From Haematococcus lacustris (taxonomy: Eukaryota; Chlorophyta; Chlorophyceae; Chlamydomonadales; Haematococcaceae), in NCBI GenBank assembly GCA_030144725.1, contig JASKMD010000155.1, positions 456,001 to 520,000 of the forward strand: 64,000 bases of DNA, given 5' to 3'. Within the stretch, counting starts at the first letter, position 1, and the number at the start of each line of letters is the position of its first letter. Positions 1 to 10,949 of this stretch are shown here, piece after piece. Both the position numbers and the translations under genes were made by a program. Below the pieces are notes generated by a model. That model saw only the letters and a program-made list of their open reading frames with translations, was not told the DNA's origin and ran no database searches.

Positions 1-111
1 AGCCCGTCCATCATGTGCGTGAGTTGCGTCTTACACAACACCCAGCAGGGAATGCCTTCAGGCAGCATGGGTACTCCCATGACCCAGCCAAGGGCCCAGC
101 GCAGGCAGCAC

Positions 112-3100
112 CTGGTAAGAGCGCTTGAGGTATGCAGCCACACGTTCCGGGATGTCAGCTTCCAAGCGGCTGTGGATCACGGTCGCAAGGCAGGAGAGGC
201 AAGGAGGGGTACCAATAGAGGTCTGATTCATATGATGGCGGCTAAAGAAGGGCTGGTGAACTGGATAGGCAATCCTTGCTACTCCAACTCAGCTGAAGCT
301 CGGCACGGGTAGGGTAGGGTGGGTTGGGCTGCGGTGGTGTGGGGTGAGGAGCAGTGTCCATACCATTCACCTTAGTCGCAACTCAACCTCAGCGCGATTG
401 CTGCGCCCCTTCTCAAACTCTGCCAGCAGCTGCTGCAGCTCCTGGCGCGTTGTGTCTCGCCGCTTTACAATCAGCGTTGGCAACCTCTGCGGCCAGGTCA
501 GCCCTGAGGGCTAGTGAGTCTCCATCACCGTCAGCTTGATGCAGGGAAGCATAAAGCCGCTCGCAAACTCGGCACAACAACAACGACCAGGCCATACCCC
601 ATGCCACCCACATGGCACATCTTCCCAGGCATCCCATGCTGCTCAGGAAAACATGCACCCATGATCAGTGCTGCTTTTTGTGTTGGACACCTCATCGCTA
701 CTGCTGCTGCTGCTGTTGATGGCACTACAACTGGCTCTAACCACACCCTCGCTGCCGCTGCTACTGCTGGTGCCGGTGCCGCTGCTGCAGCCGCTGTTGC
801 TGCTGGTACCGCTGCGGCTGCCACTGCATACCAGGGAGCTGTCACCACACCTTGAGCTTAGCCTCCGCAGCTGCCAGCTCCCTCAGCTCCTCCTGCAGCT
901 GCTGGGCAGCTGCCTCCCCAGCTTGGCGCCGGGCACGTGTCTCATTGAGCTCAGCTGTGGCGTCCTATGGAAAGAGGGCAGCAGCAGGGGATGAGGCCAT
1001 GGCCACGTGCTATGCGGCGATGCTTGGTGCCAAGGGATGTTATGTTGTCAGTGACAGAAGCAGCAGTGGCAGTGGCGACAGTGGCAGCAGCAACATCGCA
1101 GGTAACCCTGAGTCAAACCCCTGTCGTGCCTTGAGCTACATGGCTGAAGCCGCTGCTTGGCCCCTACCCTGGCAACCTCTCGCAACCTTTGGCAACCTCT
1201 CGCGACCCCTGCCTGGCCTCTGCATGCCCCTGGCAGCCCCCTCTGCACCTCCAACTGCTCCATTAGTGAGACCGCTGTGGCGGCCATGCGTGCTGACCGC
1301 TCGCCCTGTGACGCCAGTGTTGAGCGCGCCACCTCTCGCGCCTCCGCCAGCACTGCACTGCACTGGCCGAGCAGCGACGACACAGGGTCAGGTCGCACAA
1401 TGGTGTGTGAGGGAATGTGAGGTGAGATGCTGCCAATCATTCAGTGCAAGAGCGAGGCCAGCACTGGGAAAAGCAAGTCACCCAGCCCTGCTTCATGATG
1501 CTGGGAGAGGGTTGCAGCTTGGGGTCTTGGAAAGATGGTGCGGTCAGGACTGAAAGACGCAAGGCGGACAGGCAGGTGAGTTGATGATCTGGCTGGCAGG
1601 GAGAAGGGCCGGGAAGCAGCCAGGTAGGCAGCCAGGCAGGCAGGTGGGTCTGTCTGCTCCCGACCTGTCGAAGCCCAGCGTCTGTGCGATGTCCAGCGCA
1701 TTGCTAGCGCCTGCTGTGCCCCACATGAGCCGGTAGGTTGGCTGCAGGCTGGCCACGTCGAACTCCATGGACACGTTTGTAAACTTCGAGTCTTCGTCCA
1801 CCGCATGCTTCAACTCTGCATGGCGTCATGGAGGGCAAGGCTGCATGAACAATATGGTTCAAAGCCATGGTTTAGGGCGTGGTATCAGCTTCAAGAGTGC
1901 TACACAGCACCAGGGCCGGACACATTCCAGGGCGGTGTTGTCCTTATATTTAGGGAGATGTTGGGCTGGCAATCATGGCCTGATGCAGGCGTCATGCCCC
2001 GTTTGTCCAAGACTGTCCGTATGGGCAAACCCAGCTCACCACCCGCCCTGGTATTGCAATAGGCTGGCAAATCTTTTGACGGGCTTTTTTTTGAAGGTCA
2101 CATGACAGAAAACACAGTGCGCACAGTGCAGCAAGGTTAACAGGTCTTACCCACTGGTTGTGCTGAGCTGTTCAGTGGGTTAGGCAGCCCCACAGGGCAT
2201 GTGCCATGTCAACAGCTGACAGCTTACATTGGCGGACTAAGAGCTGACAAAAGATTGTGTTAAGCTCTATGCCAGATGCCACATTGCGTGCTGCCTGGGC
2301 TGTGGGCACCAGTACTGACTGGCCGCTGTGCAGCAGAACATCAACATGTGCATCAGGGCATGGAAACTGGGGCGGCATGTCAACCAATGCCGTGGAACAA
2401 AAGCAGCACAGGAAACCAAAATGCGCACAGCCCCTGGCCCACCGCACTGCCAGCTCATACCCGCATGGTGTGTGGTGGCCAGCGTGAGGGCAACACGGCT
2501 GGCCAGGTGGTCCAGGATGGCTCGGGCTAGCGCTGCGCCCTCCACTGGGTCTGTGCCTGACCCCACCTCGTCCAGCAGCACCAGGGAATCCGGCCGGGCT
2601 GTGGCCAGCACCTGTGGGTCAGCCAAGAGGTGGGCAAACAGCAGGGTGGTAGCGACTGCATGGTAGGGACAGGGCAGGCGGTGCCTAAACGTCAGGCTGG
2701 TGTGGCAGTAGCAGGCGCTGGGGTATGGGGAGGGCAGGAGGGCAGGAGGGCAGAAGGGCAGTGACCAAGGCCTGCTGGAGGCTGGTGGGCAGGCAGCAGG
2801 TCATGAGGGAGGTAGGGCGGGTGACAAGCAAGTGGATGAAAGACAAGAGGAGCTGGTCTGAAGGGCCTGCTCTGCTGCCTCCCTCTTACTTGCTGTACAG
2901 CAGCAGGCCATGAGCTAACCTCAGCCCTGGGCGCCACAGGCAGCTGGTAGCTGGGAAGGGGTAGGAGAGAGGGAGCTGCAGCCTGGGTCAGGGCCAGAGT
3001 CAGTGTCAAGGTCAGGCACCTGCTGGATGCGTTTGACGTGGCCGCTGAAGGTCGACAGGTTCTGTTGAAGGCTCTGCGTGTCGCCTATGTCGGCGAGAAC

Positions 3101-6100
3101 GCTGCCAAACCAGGCAATGCAGGGTTTGGCAGGCCGGAGCTGAGCGCTGCAGGAGGGGCCAGGAGGGTTGCTTGGTTCCATGGGCAGGAACAGGCCTGCC
3201 TTTGCCATGAGGACCAGGAGGCCAACCTGCAGCCAGTGGCCATACAGGTCAACGGCATGAGCCCAGGCCAAAGGCCCTGCAGCAGTGGGGTTGGGGTTGG
3301 GGTTAGGTGAATGTGGGATTGCCGCCTCAGCTACTTGGCAGGGCTCCGGACCCAGTTCAACTCCTGCTGCTGCTCTCGCCTATGAGACCACTGCTTTATT
3401 GCAAGTGCCAGCGCAAGCGAGTGTTTCACAACCTACTTTACAAGAGCAGCAAGACCCCTTGGCCACTGCTCGTTTCCTATGCACTGCTTGTATCCTGCCT
3501 ACTACTTACAGTTTTCAAGGTGACAGTCTTGCCTCCAGTGTTGGGTCCTGCAGGAAGCAGGCAGTGTGGGGTGGGTGCAAGCAAGGGAGTGTGCAGCGTC
3601 AGGTGCAGCTAGATGCTGCAGCAACTCCTGTCACGGCCAGCCAGCTTGTTGATGGCACCAGAGTGTGCAGCACAGCCAGTAGCAGGTTGGGACAGTTGCT
3701 GCTATTCTGGGCATTGGGGCTTACCAGCAACTATGCAGAGGTGGGGTGGAACAGGCACGGCAGGCGCTGGCAGGCGCTGGCAAGTGAGGCAGTGTGGGCT
3801 GTCAAGCTCTGTTTTCCTGATTATGGGTGTGGTTCCATACTCATCACGCTGATAGCAGCTGAGAACACGCAATGCAGCCACAAAGGAGGACACGTGCTCA
3901 TGTGCAGAGTTGCAAGGCGTCGGGTGTGCATGCAGTACCAAACAAATGCGATCACCACCCATGGTTGAGCGCCACTGCGACCAACATGGTGACAGCACCT
4001 GCTGCAGGCAGCTCCCTTCAACAGACCCAACGGACCACACTGCACACTGGCCCCATCTCATCCCTCTCCCACATGCTTGCTTTGTAGTAGGTAGCTGACT
4101 TGGTGGTAGGGGAGCTGTCCCACATTGTCCATACAGCTTGTGACATCCCACTGCATCTGTGCCACAGGCACTGCCAGAACTGGCAATATTGAGGTGCCTT
4201 CACTTTGGGCTGGCCAACACACACTCTGAGTGTACTTGGCCCTCCTACAGCCTTGTCAGGGACAGCATCCACCTGCCCCTCATGCTGCTTCAAATAGGGA
4301 CCCTGAACCCTACCAGTGATGGCGACCACTCGCTTGCCCGCAGGCACGCGCAGGTCCAGTGGACGGGGTGCAAGGCCCGGCCTGCTTGAAGAATCCGGGG
4401 TGGGAGGCGAGGGGGAGGAGGGGCGGGGCAGCTCCCAAGCTGGGGCGGCCGCATAGTTGCGCTCGAACAGTTTCTCGTCAGCCTGGCACAACAGATCAGA
4501 TCAGATCAGATCAGATCAGATCAGATCAGATCAGACCAGATCAGATCAGATCAGATCAGATCAGGTAAGAGCAGACCAGACAAAAGGTTGTCATGGCAGA
4601 CTATGTGTCTGGATGGGGTCAGTGCCAGTGCCAGTGTCAGTGTCAGTGTCAGTGTCAGTCAGTGTCAGTGTCAGTGTCAGTGTCAGTGCCAGACTGATAG
4701 CCCATGAGAAACAGCCTAAGAACTTCAGCCCGCGGCATTTGAGCGTCTGGGCGCCAGAGCTGGGCCACATTCACCGCATTGACCAGGTGCCAAACCCTGG
4801 TCATGCATGCCATTGTGGCCAATGTAAGTGCTGGGTTCAGCAGCTCTGTGCATGCTCAGCTCGCTAGCTGCATTTGCAGACGGCAGGGCGCAGGTGGCAG
4901 GTGTGCTCCTCATGGTCTCACCGCGGGTGGCTGTGGCAGGCTGTGGCCTAGCACTCGCTCCAGCAACACAGGGTGCAGGGCACCGGGGACACTGAGCAGC
5001 GGGCGGCCATCTGCAGCCAGGAGGGCAGGTTGGCAGGCTGGGGCTGAGGAAGGCAAGCTCATGGGTGGGCTGGCAGACAGAAGGGGCCCGGGGCTGAGGG
5101 CCCCAAACAAAGGTCAGGTGCGGTGCATGGAGACGGGCCCAGCCCAGCCTGTAATCTCCAACTGTGTGCCTGATGAACACAAGGCAGGGCAGGTCGCGGC
5201 AGGTCAGGGGAGGTCAGGGCAAGCCACGGCAGGGCAGTGCAGGGCGGGCCACATTAGGCCAGGGCAAGGGAGGGCAGGTCAGGGCAGCCACCCCCTGCCC
5301 CTACACCCCTCACCATGTCCAGCCATGACTGTGGGGACGAGGTCTGGGCGCACCCCAGACAGCCAGCGGGCATGACCTGCACGGGCTGCCACCACATCCA
5401 GCTCCACCACTGCCTCCTGCAGCTGCTGGATCTCTGCCACGCGCTGCAACAACTGTCCACGCGCACGCACACGCACACAGCCACCACATGACCAGACGAT
5501 AGCTTGATGTGGTGGCGTGACGTGTGCGCATATGCAGCCAACGCCCAGCCTACAGCAACGCCATATTTGGTGCTGCTGCTACTGCTGCTGCTGCTGATGG
5601 TGATGATGATGGTGGTAACAGATAGCACTCAGTGAGCCACTGCTTGCTGTATGTTTGAATGCAATGCAATGGTGATGATGAGGGTGGTGGTCATCATGCT
5701 GCTGCTGATGATGCTGGCACATGTGGTCAGATAGACTGAGCAGTGTGTTTGAGCAGTGTCAGCAGCAGCAGCGTGAGTTGCCAGCGGCAGCAGCGGTGGC
5801 AGCCGCAGGTAAAGGCAGGCATTGGCAACAGGGTTGTGTGCAGGAGGTAGGAAAGCAGCCAGCAGCAGCACAGTCACAGCACTGACCATTTGAGACAGCA
5901 GCACCAGCACTCGCCGCTCCTCCTCCTCCTCACGCTCAGCAAGCAGGGCAGCCTCATTGTTCAGCGGGATGGCAAAGGTTGGCTCATAGTACTGTTGGGG
6001 CACAGAACACACGACGAACGCAGTGTGACACACCATGACTCGGTGTGACACAGTGCGACACACCACGACTCGATGTGACACAGCGTGACACAGTGTGGCA

Positions 6101-9100
6101 TATGGTGACTCGTGTGGATGGCCTGCTTGATCCCACTGGTACAGGGTGTTGTTCTGCCACAAGGCTCAGTAATTGGGCCAAGTCAGGGTAACTGCTTCGC
6201 AGGCTCATAGCATTGTCTCAGAGAACGTCATACAAGCCCTGGCCCTGGCCCTGGCACAACATTCATTCCACTGCCTCAGATGACCCATGACAGGCATCGC
6301 CTGACCAGACGTCTCTTAGCTGGCAGCAGCCGTGGGCAGCACAGCAGCATGGTATGGTGGGCACAGTGGACCAAGACAGGGGTAGGCAGGGCGGATCCTT
6401 GGCTAAACAAGGCCGCGGGGGCTGTGCAGGGGCTGGCCAGGGGTTACCCAACGGCACGCCAAGAGCACTCAGACAGGCTTGCGGGCCTGCAGCATCCCAA
6501 CACCTGGACACTGTGGTTATCTGTGGGCACTCAGGCGGCCTGGGTCACCTGGGTGGCGCCTGTCTGGCTGGCGCCTAGCTTCACGCTGCCCTTGGGCAGC
6601 TCACCTTTCCGCCCCGCCTGTGCAGCAGTGACAAGCAGCAGTAGCGCCCAGCCAGACCCCACCACAGTCAGCAGGAGTGAGAGACCACCCTACCACAGTC
6701 AGCAGGAGTGAGAGTGGTTAAGGGAGGGCACGTGGACCTGCCGTCGCAAACCCTTGCAACGCAGTAGCAGTCTGCAGGATGCACTCATTGTAAGAGTGCC
6801 TATTCTGATCCTGGTGCGTCTTGCGCCTTACTTCAGTGCATGAGCCATGCAAGTTTGTGCCCTGTGGGCCTTCAGCAGCCCAACCCACTGGGAAATGTCA
6901 TAATCCGTGGGCATAGAGCAGCCTGCGGGTCTGCCACTTGCCACCTGCGGCCCGCCCACCTTCAACCCGACGCATAGCCGGTTGCGCATGATGCTGAGAT
7001 TGCGGCTGTCGCTGGCGCCCTTATCGTGCAGGGTGCGCGCGAGCTCCTCCATCGCGCTGCGCAACCGGGCATTGACGTCGCGCCGCTGGCCGCGCACTGT
7101 CGCCAAGGCTTCACTGGCTTCATCCGCCACCGAACCGAGCTGCGAGGCACACAGTGTGAGGGGTGTGTGAGGGGTGGGGAGGGAGAGGGGAGAGCAGTGA
7201 GCAGAGAAGTGACGGAGTAGCATGGTATGCGGCAGCGTCAATGCGTTTTCCCGCTCACTGCTCGAGCCTTGGCCCAGTGTGTGTGTACTCCTGCTCACCC
7301 ACCCTGATACAGTGACGTATGGCAGTGACCAGCGCCTGCTCTTGATCACTGATGCCAGCCGCCAAGGCCGCCAATGACGGCAGTTTAGCATCCGTCAACA
7401 CTGTTGCCTGGGCTGGCGACGCTGGCACTGCCTCTGGTGCTGCACCTGTTGCTGTCTGGGCCTCCTCTGCACCTGGCTGCTGGGCAGGCGCTGCCACTTG
7501 TGCCTTGAGTGCAAGCGCAGCCTCCAGGCTGCCGGCGACTCCCTGCAGCTGCTTAGCGCTGAGGTACTGGCCTGACGACACTGCCTGCAGCGCTGGTGTC
7601 AGGTCATGCACGCCCTGCACCCTTCACCAAGGGGACGAGGCAGGGAGCAAGTGGTCTGGAGAGGGGGAGGGGAAAGGGGGAGGGGGAGGGGGAGGGGGAG
7701 GGGGAGGGGGAGGGGGAGGGGGAGGGGGAGGGGGAGGGGGAGGGGGAGGGGGAGGGGGAGGGGGAGGGGGAGGGGGAGGGGGAGGGGGAGGGGGAGGGGG
7801 AGGGGGAGGGGGAGGGGGAGGGGGAGGGGGAGGGGGAGGGGGAGGGGGAGGGGGAGGGGGAGGGGGAGGGGGAGGGGGAGGGGGAGGGGGAGGGGGAGGG
7901 GGAGGGGAAGGGGGAGGGGGAGGGGAAGGGGAAGGGGAAGGGGAAGGGGAAGGGGAAGGGGAAGGGGAAGGGGAAGGGGAAGGGGAAGGGGAAGGGGAAG
8001 GGGAAGGGGAAGGGGAAGGGGAAGGGGAAGGGGAAGGGGAAGGGGAAGGGGAAGGGGAAGGGGAAGGGGAAGGGGAAGGGGAAGGGGAAGGGGAAGGGGA
8101 GATGGGGGGGAAGGAGAGATGTGGGGTGGACGGAGGAAGGAGATGCCCACCAGATGATGAGCGTGTAGCTGCTTGCTCTGGTGCAACAGGATGGCCCGGC
8201 CCCTGGCTGCCTGTCCCTGCACTGCCCCTCCCTGCCTTTTCCAGCCAGGTAGTGCCTGCCTCAGCCACGCCCACGCTTGCCTGAGTCCCGCCTGCATGGC
8301 CTCCTCTGTTTGCTGCAGCAGCATCTGGCTCTGCTCAATGCTGCGCCCCAAGGGCAGGCCAGCTGCTTGCAGGCGCTGAGCTGCCATGGATGTGCCACAA
8401 AAGCATGAGACCTGTGACCACATAAAGACCAACAGTGCAACCGCCTGGACTCCCAAGCCAGCCGAAGGTACCCTAGCAGTCACACTGAGCTAGATGGATT
8501 GTTCTTGACATCCACCTCGTGTTCTGTGATTAAGGCAGAAAATAGCACAACTGCCATAATGGCTGCGTTTATTTTACTTGCTCGGCTACAAGGCTGCCTC
8601 AATGGGCGATAGGTGGCAGGTGGCAGCATGGCAAGCCAGCTGGCCAGCTGTTTTTTGGCTGCAGTGCATGGCTAACAGCCCTGTGAGGAGGAGCTGGACC
8701 ATGAGCAGCCCACTAGGCCTGAAGACTGGAAGCCTGGCAGGTGGAACAACGCCTGCTGCGCCCAGCCTGGAGCCAGCAGCGTGACCAGCCAGTGCGGGGC
8801 CTGATGTGGTGCCCAGTAGTGGCCCCCTGCAAGCCCCCACAGGTCCCACTCAGCAGCCAGCCAGCCACACAGCCAGCAGCATCAGAGCCTGGGCCCAGCA
8901 CTCCCCCGCCAGCCAAGCGCACCAAGGCTGAGCAGGCAGCTGGGACCAGCCAGCCCACCAAGGGCAAAGGCAGGGGCAAGGGCAAGGCTGCCAAGGCCAA
9001 ACCGGCACCACAGCCTGGCAGGTGGCTGGACAGGGACTGCCATGCAGCGCTGAACATGCAGCGCATTGGGCAGAGCAGGTGACGCCCCACTGGAGCTGTG

Positions 9101-9817
9101 TTGGTGGCCAGAGCAGGTAGCTCTGCCAGCCAAGGGCAAGGAGTACCCTGACCTGGGCTACAAGTGGCTGCGAGACCGCCCACCCAAGGCCCAGCAGCAG
9201 CAGCCTGCTGAGGCACAGTAGTGTGTGGCCCCTTTTCTGAGCTATCATCAGCTCACAACTAGTGCATGTCCGTCATGCCAACTCTAGACCATAGCCCTGT
9301 CACCGGGGTCAGGCAATGGTGGTGGTAGGCGCCCATGTGCCATGTGCCATGTGCATGAGAACACTCCACGCAGCCCCTGAACACCATCTGAGTGATCCCT
9401 GGTGGTCCCTAGTGGTCTCTAGTGATCCGACAAAAATGGAGGCTCCAGTGAGGGACGAAGGGGCTGAGCTAATGGATTAGAGTGACACAGCAATGACGTC
9501 GAACTGCGCGTCAAACCCTCATTGGCAGCGGATGCGCCATAACAGCCATTGGCCACACAAATAAGCACATGTCCGTGCAGCTACTGTTGCTGTCACATGG
9601 TGTGGTATGAGCATTTGACAGTTGGCCAGCAAGACAGCCACACATGACAGACCTGGCGGCAGACGGATCCCCATTCCAGCACGGCCAGGCTACTGGTCTC
9701 GACTTCAGACAATGATGCGCGCTGCGCGATGCTGCGGGCATGCTGACTAAAGTTAGCGCAGTGGCGGGGCACATAGCAGCGCAGCGCAGGCAGTGGATTG
9801 CAACTTCGGGTTTGCAT
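112..9817 (-). CDS. MUTS2: Chloroplast-type MutS2 (MutS-family ATPase), partial at its 3' end
   Basis: MutS2 proteins are DNA-binding ATPases, organellar in plants and algae. Exons (minus strand, 5' to 3'): 9817-9653, 8411-~8283, 7614-7303, 7139-6960, 6617-6549, 5991-5887, 5452-5314, 5010-4922, 4482-4314, 3547-3510, 3226-3020, 2611-2461, 1815-1665, 1357-1249, 964-851, 462-371, 169-112. Phases match except at the exon 2 donor, which is unresolved (a GC donor near 8283 fits best). Exon 1 opens at ATG 9817 with an Arg/Ser-rich, transit-like leader and reads into VLEWGSV, the usual MutS2 N-terminus. Later exons carry [42 protein letters not shown], Walker [27 protein letters not shown], Walker [22 protein letters not shown] and FTNVSMEFD. 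Exons 14-17 are the helical clamp after the ATPase. The expected C-terminal KOW/Smr region would lie left of the window. A Fanzor-like copy sits in intron 1 and a G-rich minisatellite in intron 2. The family is very secure. Confidence 0.93.
4493..4566. repeat. (GATCA)n pentanucleotide microsatellite
   Basis: About fifteen tandem GATCA units with one C variant lie in the MutS2 intron just upstream (minus-strand sense) of the exon starting at 4482. Confidence 0.95.
4619..4689. repeat. (GTCAGT/GCCAGT)n hexanucleotide array
   Basis: About eleven hexamers, mostly GTGTCA/GTGCCA phased, sit in the same MutS2 intron as the GATCA array. One partial unit near 4659 breaks the register. Confidence 0.9.
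6003..6112. repeat. GTGTGACACA-rich short tandem repeat
   Basis: Imperfect units of roughly 25-30 nt containing GTGACACA and CATGACTCG/CACGACTCG recur about four times in a MutS2 intron, directly upstream of the acceptor for the YYEPTFAIP exon. Confidence 0.7.
7660..8102. repeat. G-rich minisatellite, (GGGGGA)n then (GGGGAA)n
   Basis: The plus strand runs about forty GGGGGA hexamers (to about 7907) and then switches to about thirty GGGGAA hexamers. It lies within MutS2 intron 2. It opens long artefactual reading frames on both strands that should not be called genes. The plus strand has dense runs of four or more G and could form quadruplexes. Confidence 0.97.
8583..9475 (+). mobile_element. 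Fanzor-like element copy A, 5'-truncated, with full 3' tail
   Basis: The protein remnant covers the PCEEELD region, the RGLMWCP segment, a Lys/Gly-rich linker (about 8900-9010), Ruv[20 protein letters not shown] (about 9022-9070) and the family C-terminus [16 protein letters not shown], ending at TAG near 9220. A frameshift near 9080 separates RuvC-III from the C-terminus. The conserved noncoding tail follows to about 9475. The first ~40 bases match sequence near 46450 and may be a small inverted piece. The copy lies in MutS2 intron 1, transcribed against that gene. It lacks RuvC-I and RuvC-II, so it encodes no active nuclease. Confidence 0.75.
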
Positions 9818-10329
9818 ATGCCGCACGGTGTGGTCTCAGAGGTGTCTATTTTGATGTAGCATGAGGGCTGTAGGGATCAAAACTGGGCCGTTCGAGCAGA
9901 ACTGGGCTGTAGGTATCAAAACTGGGCTGTTCGAGCCCTACAATAGAGTATGTATACACAGGTCACAGAGGTAGGTGCATGTGCTTGCACACCACACAAT
10001 GCAGGTTTTACTGGAAATCCCAGCTGGTGTTCAAGTGGTACCCGGCACCAGGAAATCCTTTAATAATACGTTTTTGGTAAGCAAGCCAGCTACTGTGCGC
10101 CCCCCTGATTTCAGGGAGCCACCTTCCGTCTTGCCATCCCTCCAACTTGAGTGAATTTGGCAGACACAAGCAAGTCTGGTGCTGGCAGGTCGCGACTGGT
10201 CGCATAAAGCATACTACGCAGCGCACGCCTGCCGCATGCAGCCTGCCGGTCCCCATCTCCGACATCCCGGCTTAGAAATGGGTCCCTAGCCAGGTTGCGA
10301 GCAAGTATCCGGCTTGGTTTCCGTACAGT
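9818..10329. other. Upstream region of MutS2
   Basis: No coding sequence was recognised. It holds the presumed MutS2 promoter/5' UTR and a direct repeat of about 37 nt (about 9866-9943, sharing ATCAAAACTGGGC and GTTCGAGC). Confidence 0.5.
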
Positions 10330-10930
10330 TTAGATCGTGATGACGATCGTGATGACAATCAAAACTACGACGCGGCTCAGCCACGTGGTTTCTATTTATG
10401 TGGTGCACATCCCCGTCAGCTACAAATCTTTGCATTCAAATTCGTGCGTGTTTGCTCGTCGCGCCGCGACCGCCCACACGTCCTGTTACGTCGGTTGGCA
10501 TGCCATGACAACCGATTGTACTGCGGCGACTGTCGCTAACTGTCAACGGTTGAGGACAGGGTCTAGGTGAGGGTTGGTAGTGCTGGGAGGTGGTGGAGTC
10601 AAGGTGGCAGGGTAGGGTAAAGATTGGGAAGGTAAGAAAAATCGTACAGATGTGCCTTGCCCCATGTGTCCATGCAGGTGGCTGCGGCCAGTGTACAGCG
10701 CGGCGAAGCGTTCCCAAGTCCGGGGCCTGATGTGCTCAACAAGCAACAACATCAGGTAAGCACTGGTGCTCACCCCTCCACACACGAAGCGAGCGATGCT
10801 TGCACTCTTCGTGAGTAGTACCAAGTATTACCCGGCCACTCTGCGAGGCCCCACAAGGTTGATAGGCCATTGATATTGTACCTTGTCTGACAGGTTGTGT
10901 CAGATCCCAAACGCCCTGGGCTTGTGTAGC
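10330..10930 (-). mobile_element. Diverged partial copy of the 7-bp-TSD TIR transposon
   Basis: This stretch resembles the adjacent complete copy over two blocks: the CAGCCACGTGGTTTCTATTT subterminal block near 10378, and the block around CTCTTCGTGAGTAGTA...GGCCACTCTGCGAGGC near 10805. Both TIRs appear lost. No coding capacity was seen. Confidence 0.55.
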
Positions 10931-10949
10931 GACTCGCGAGGCGTGGCAA

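Noticed and set aside
4493..4689. CRISPR-like regular repeats
   Set aside because: Plain tandem penta- and hexanucleotides without unique spacers, in an algal intron.
7352..8483. Long Gly-, Glu-Gly-, Arg-Gly- and Pro-rich open frames on both strands
   Set aside because: They are translations of the GGGGGA/GGGGAA minisatellite in a MutS2 intron, not genes.
8741..9082. Lys/Gly-rich 113-residue frame as a stand-alone gene
   Set aside because: It is part of Fanzor-like copy A; the same segment recurs at 51460-51690 and around 60200 with disabling changes.
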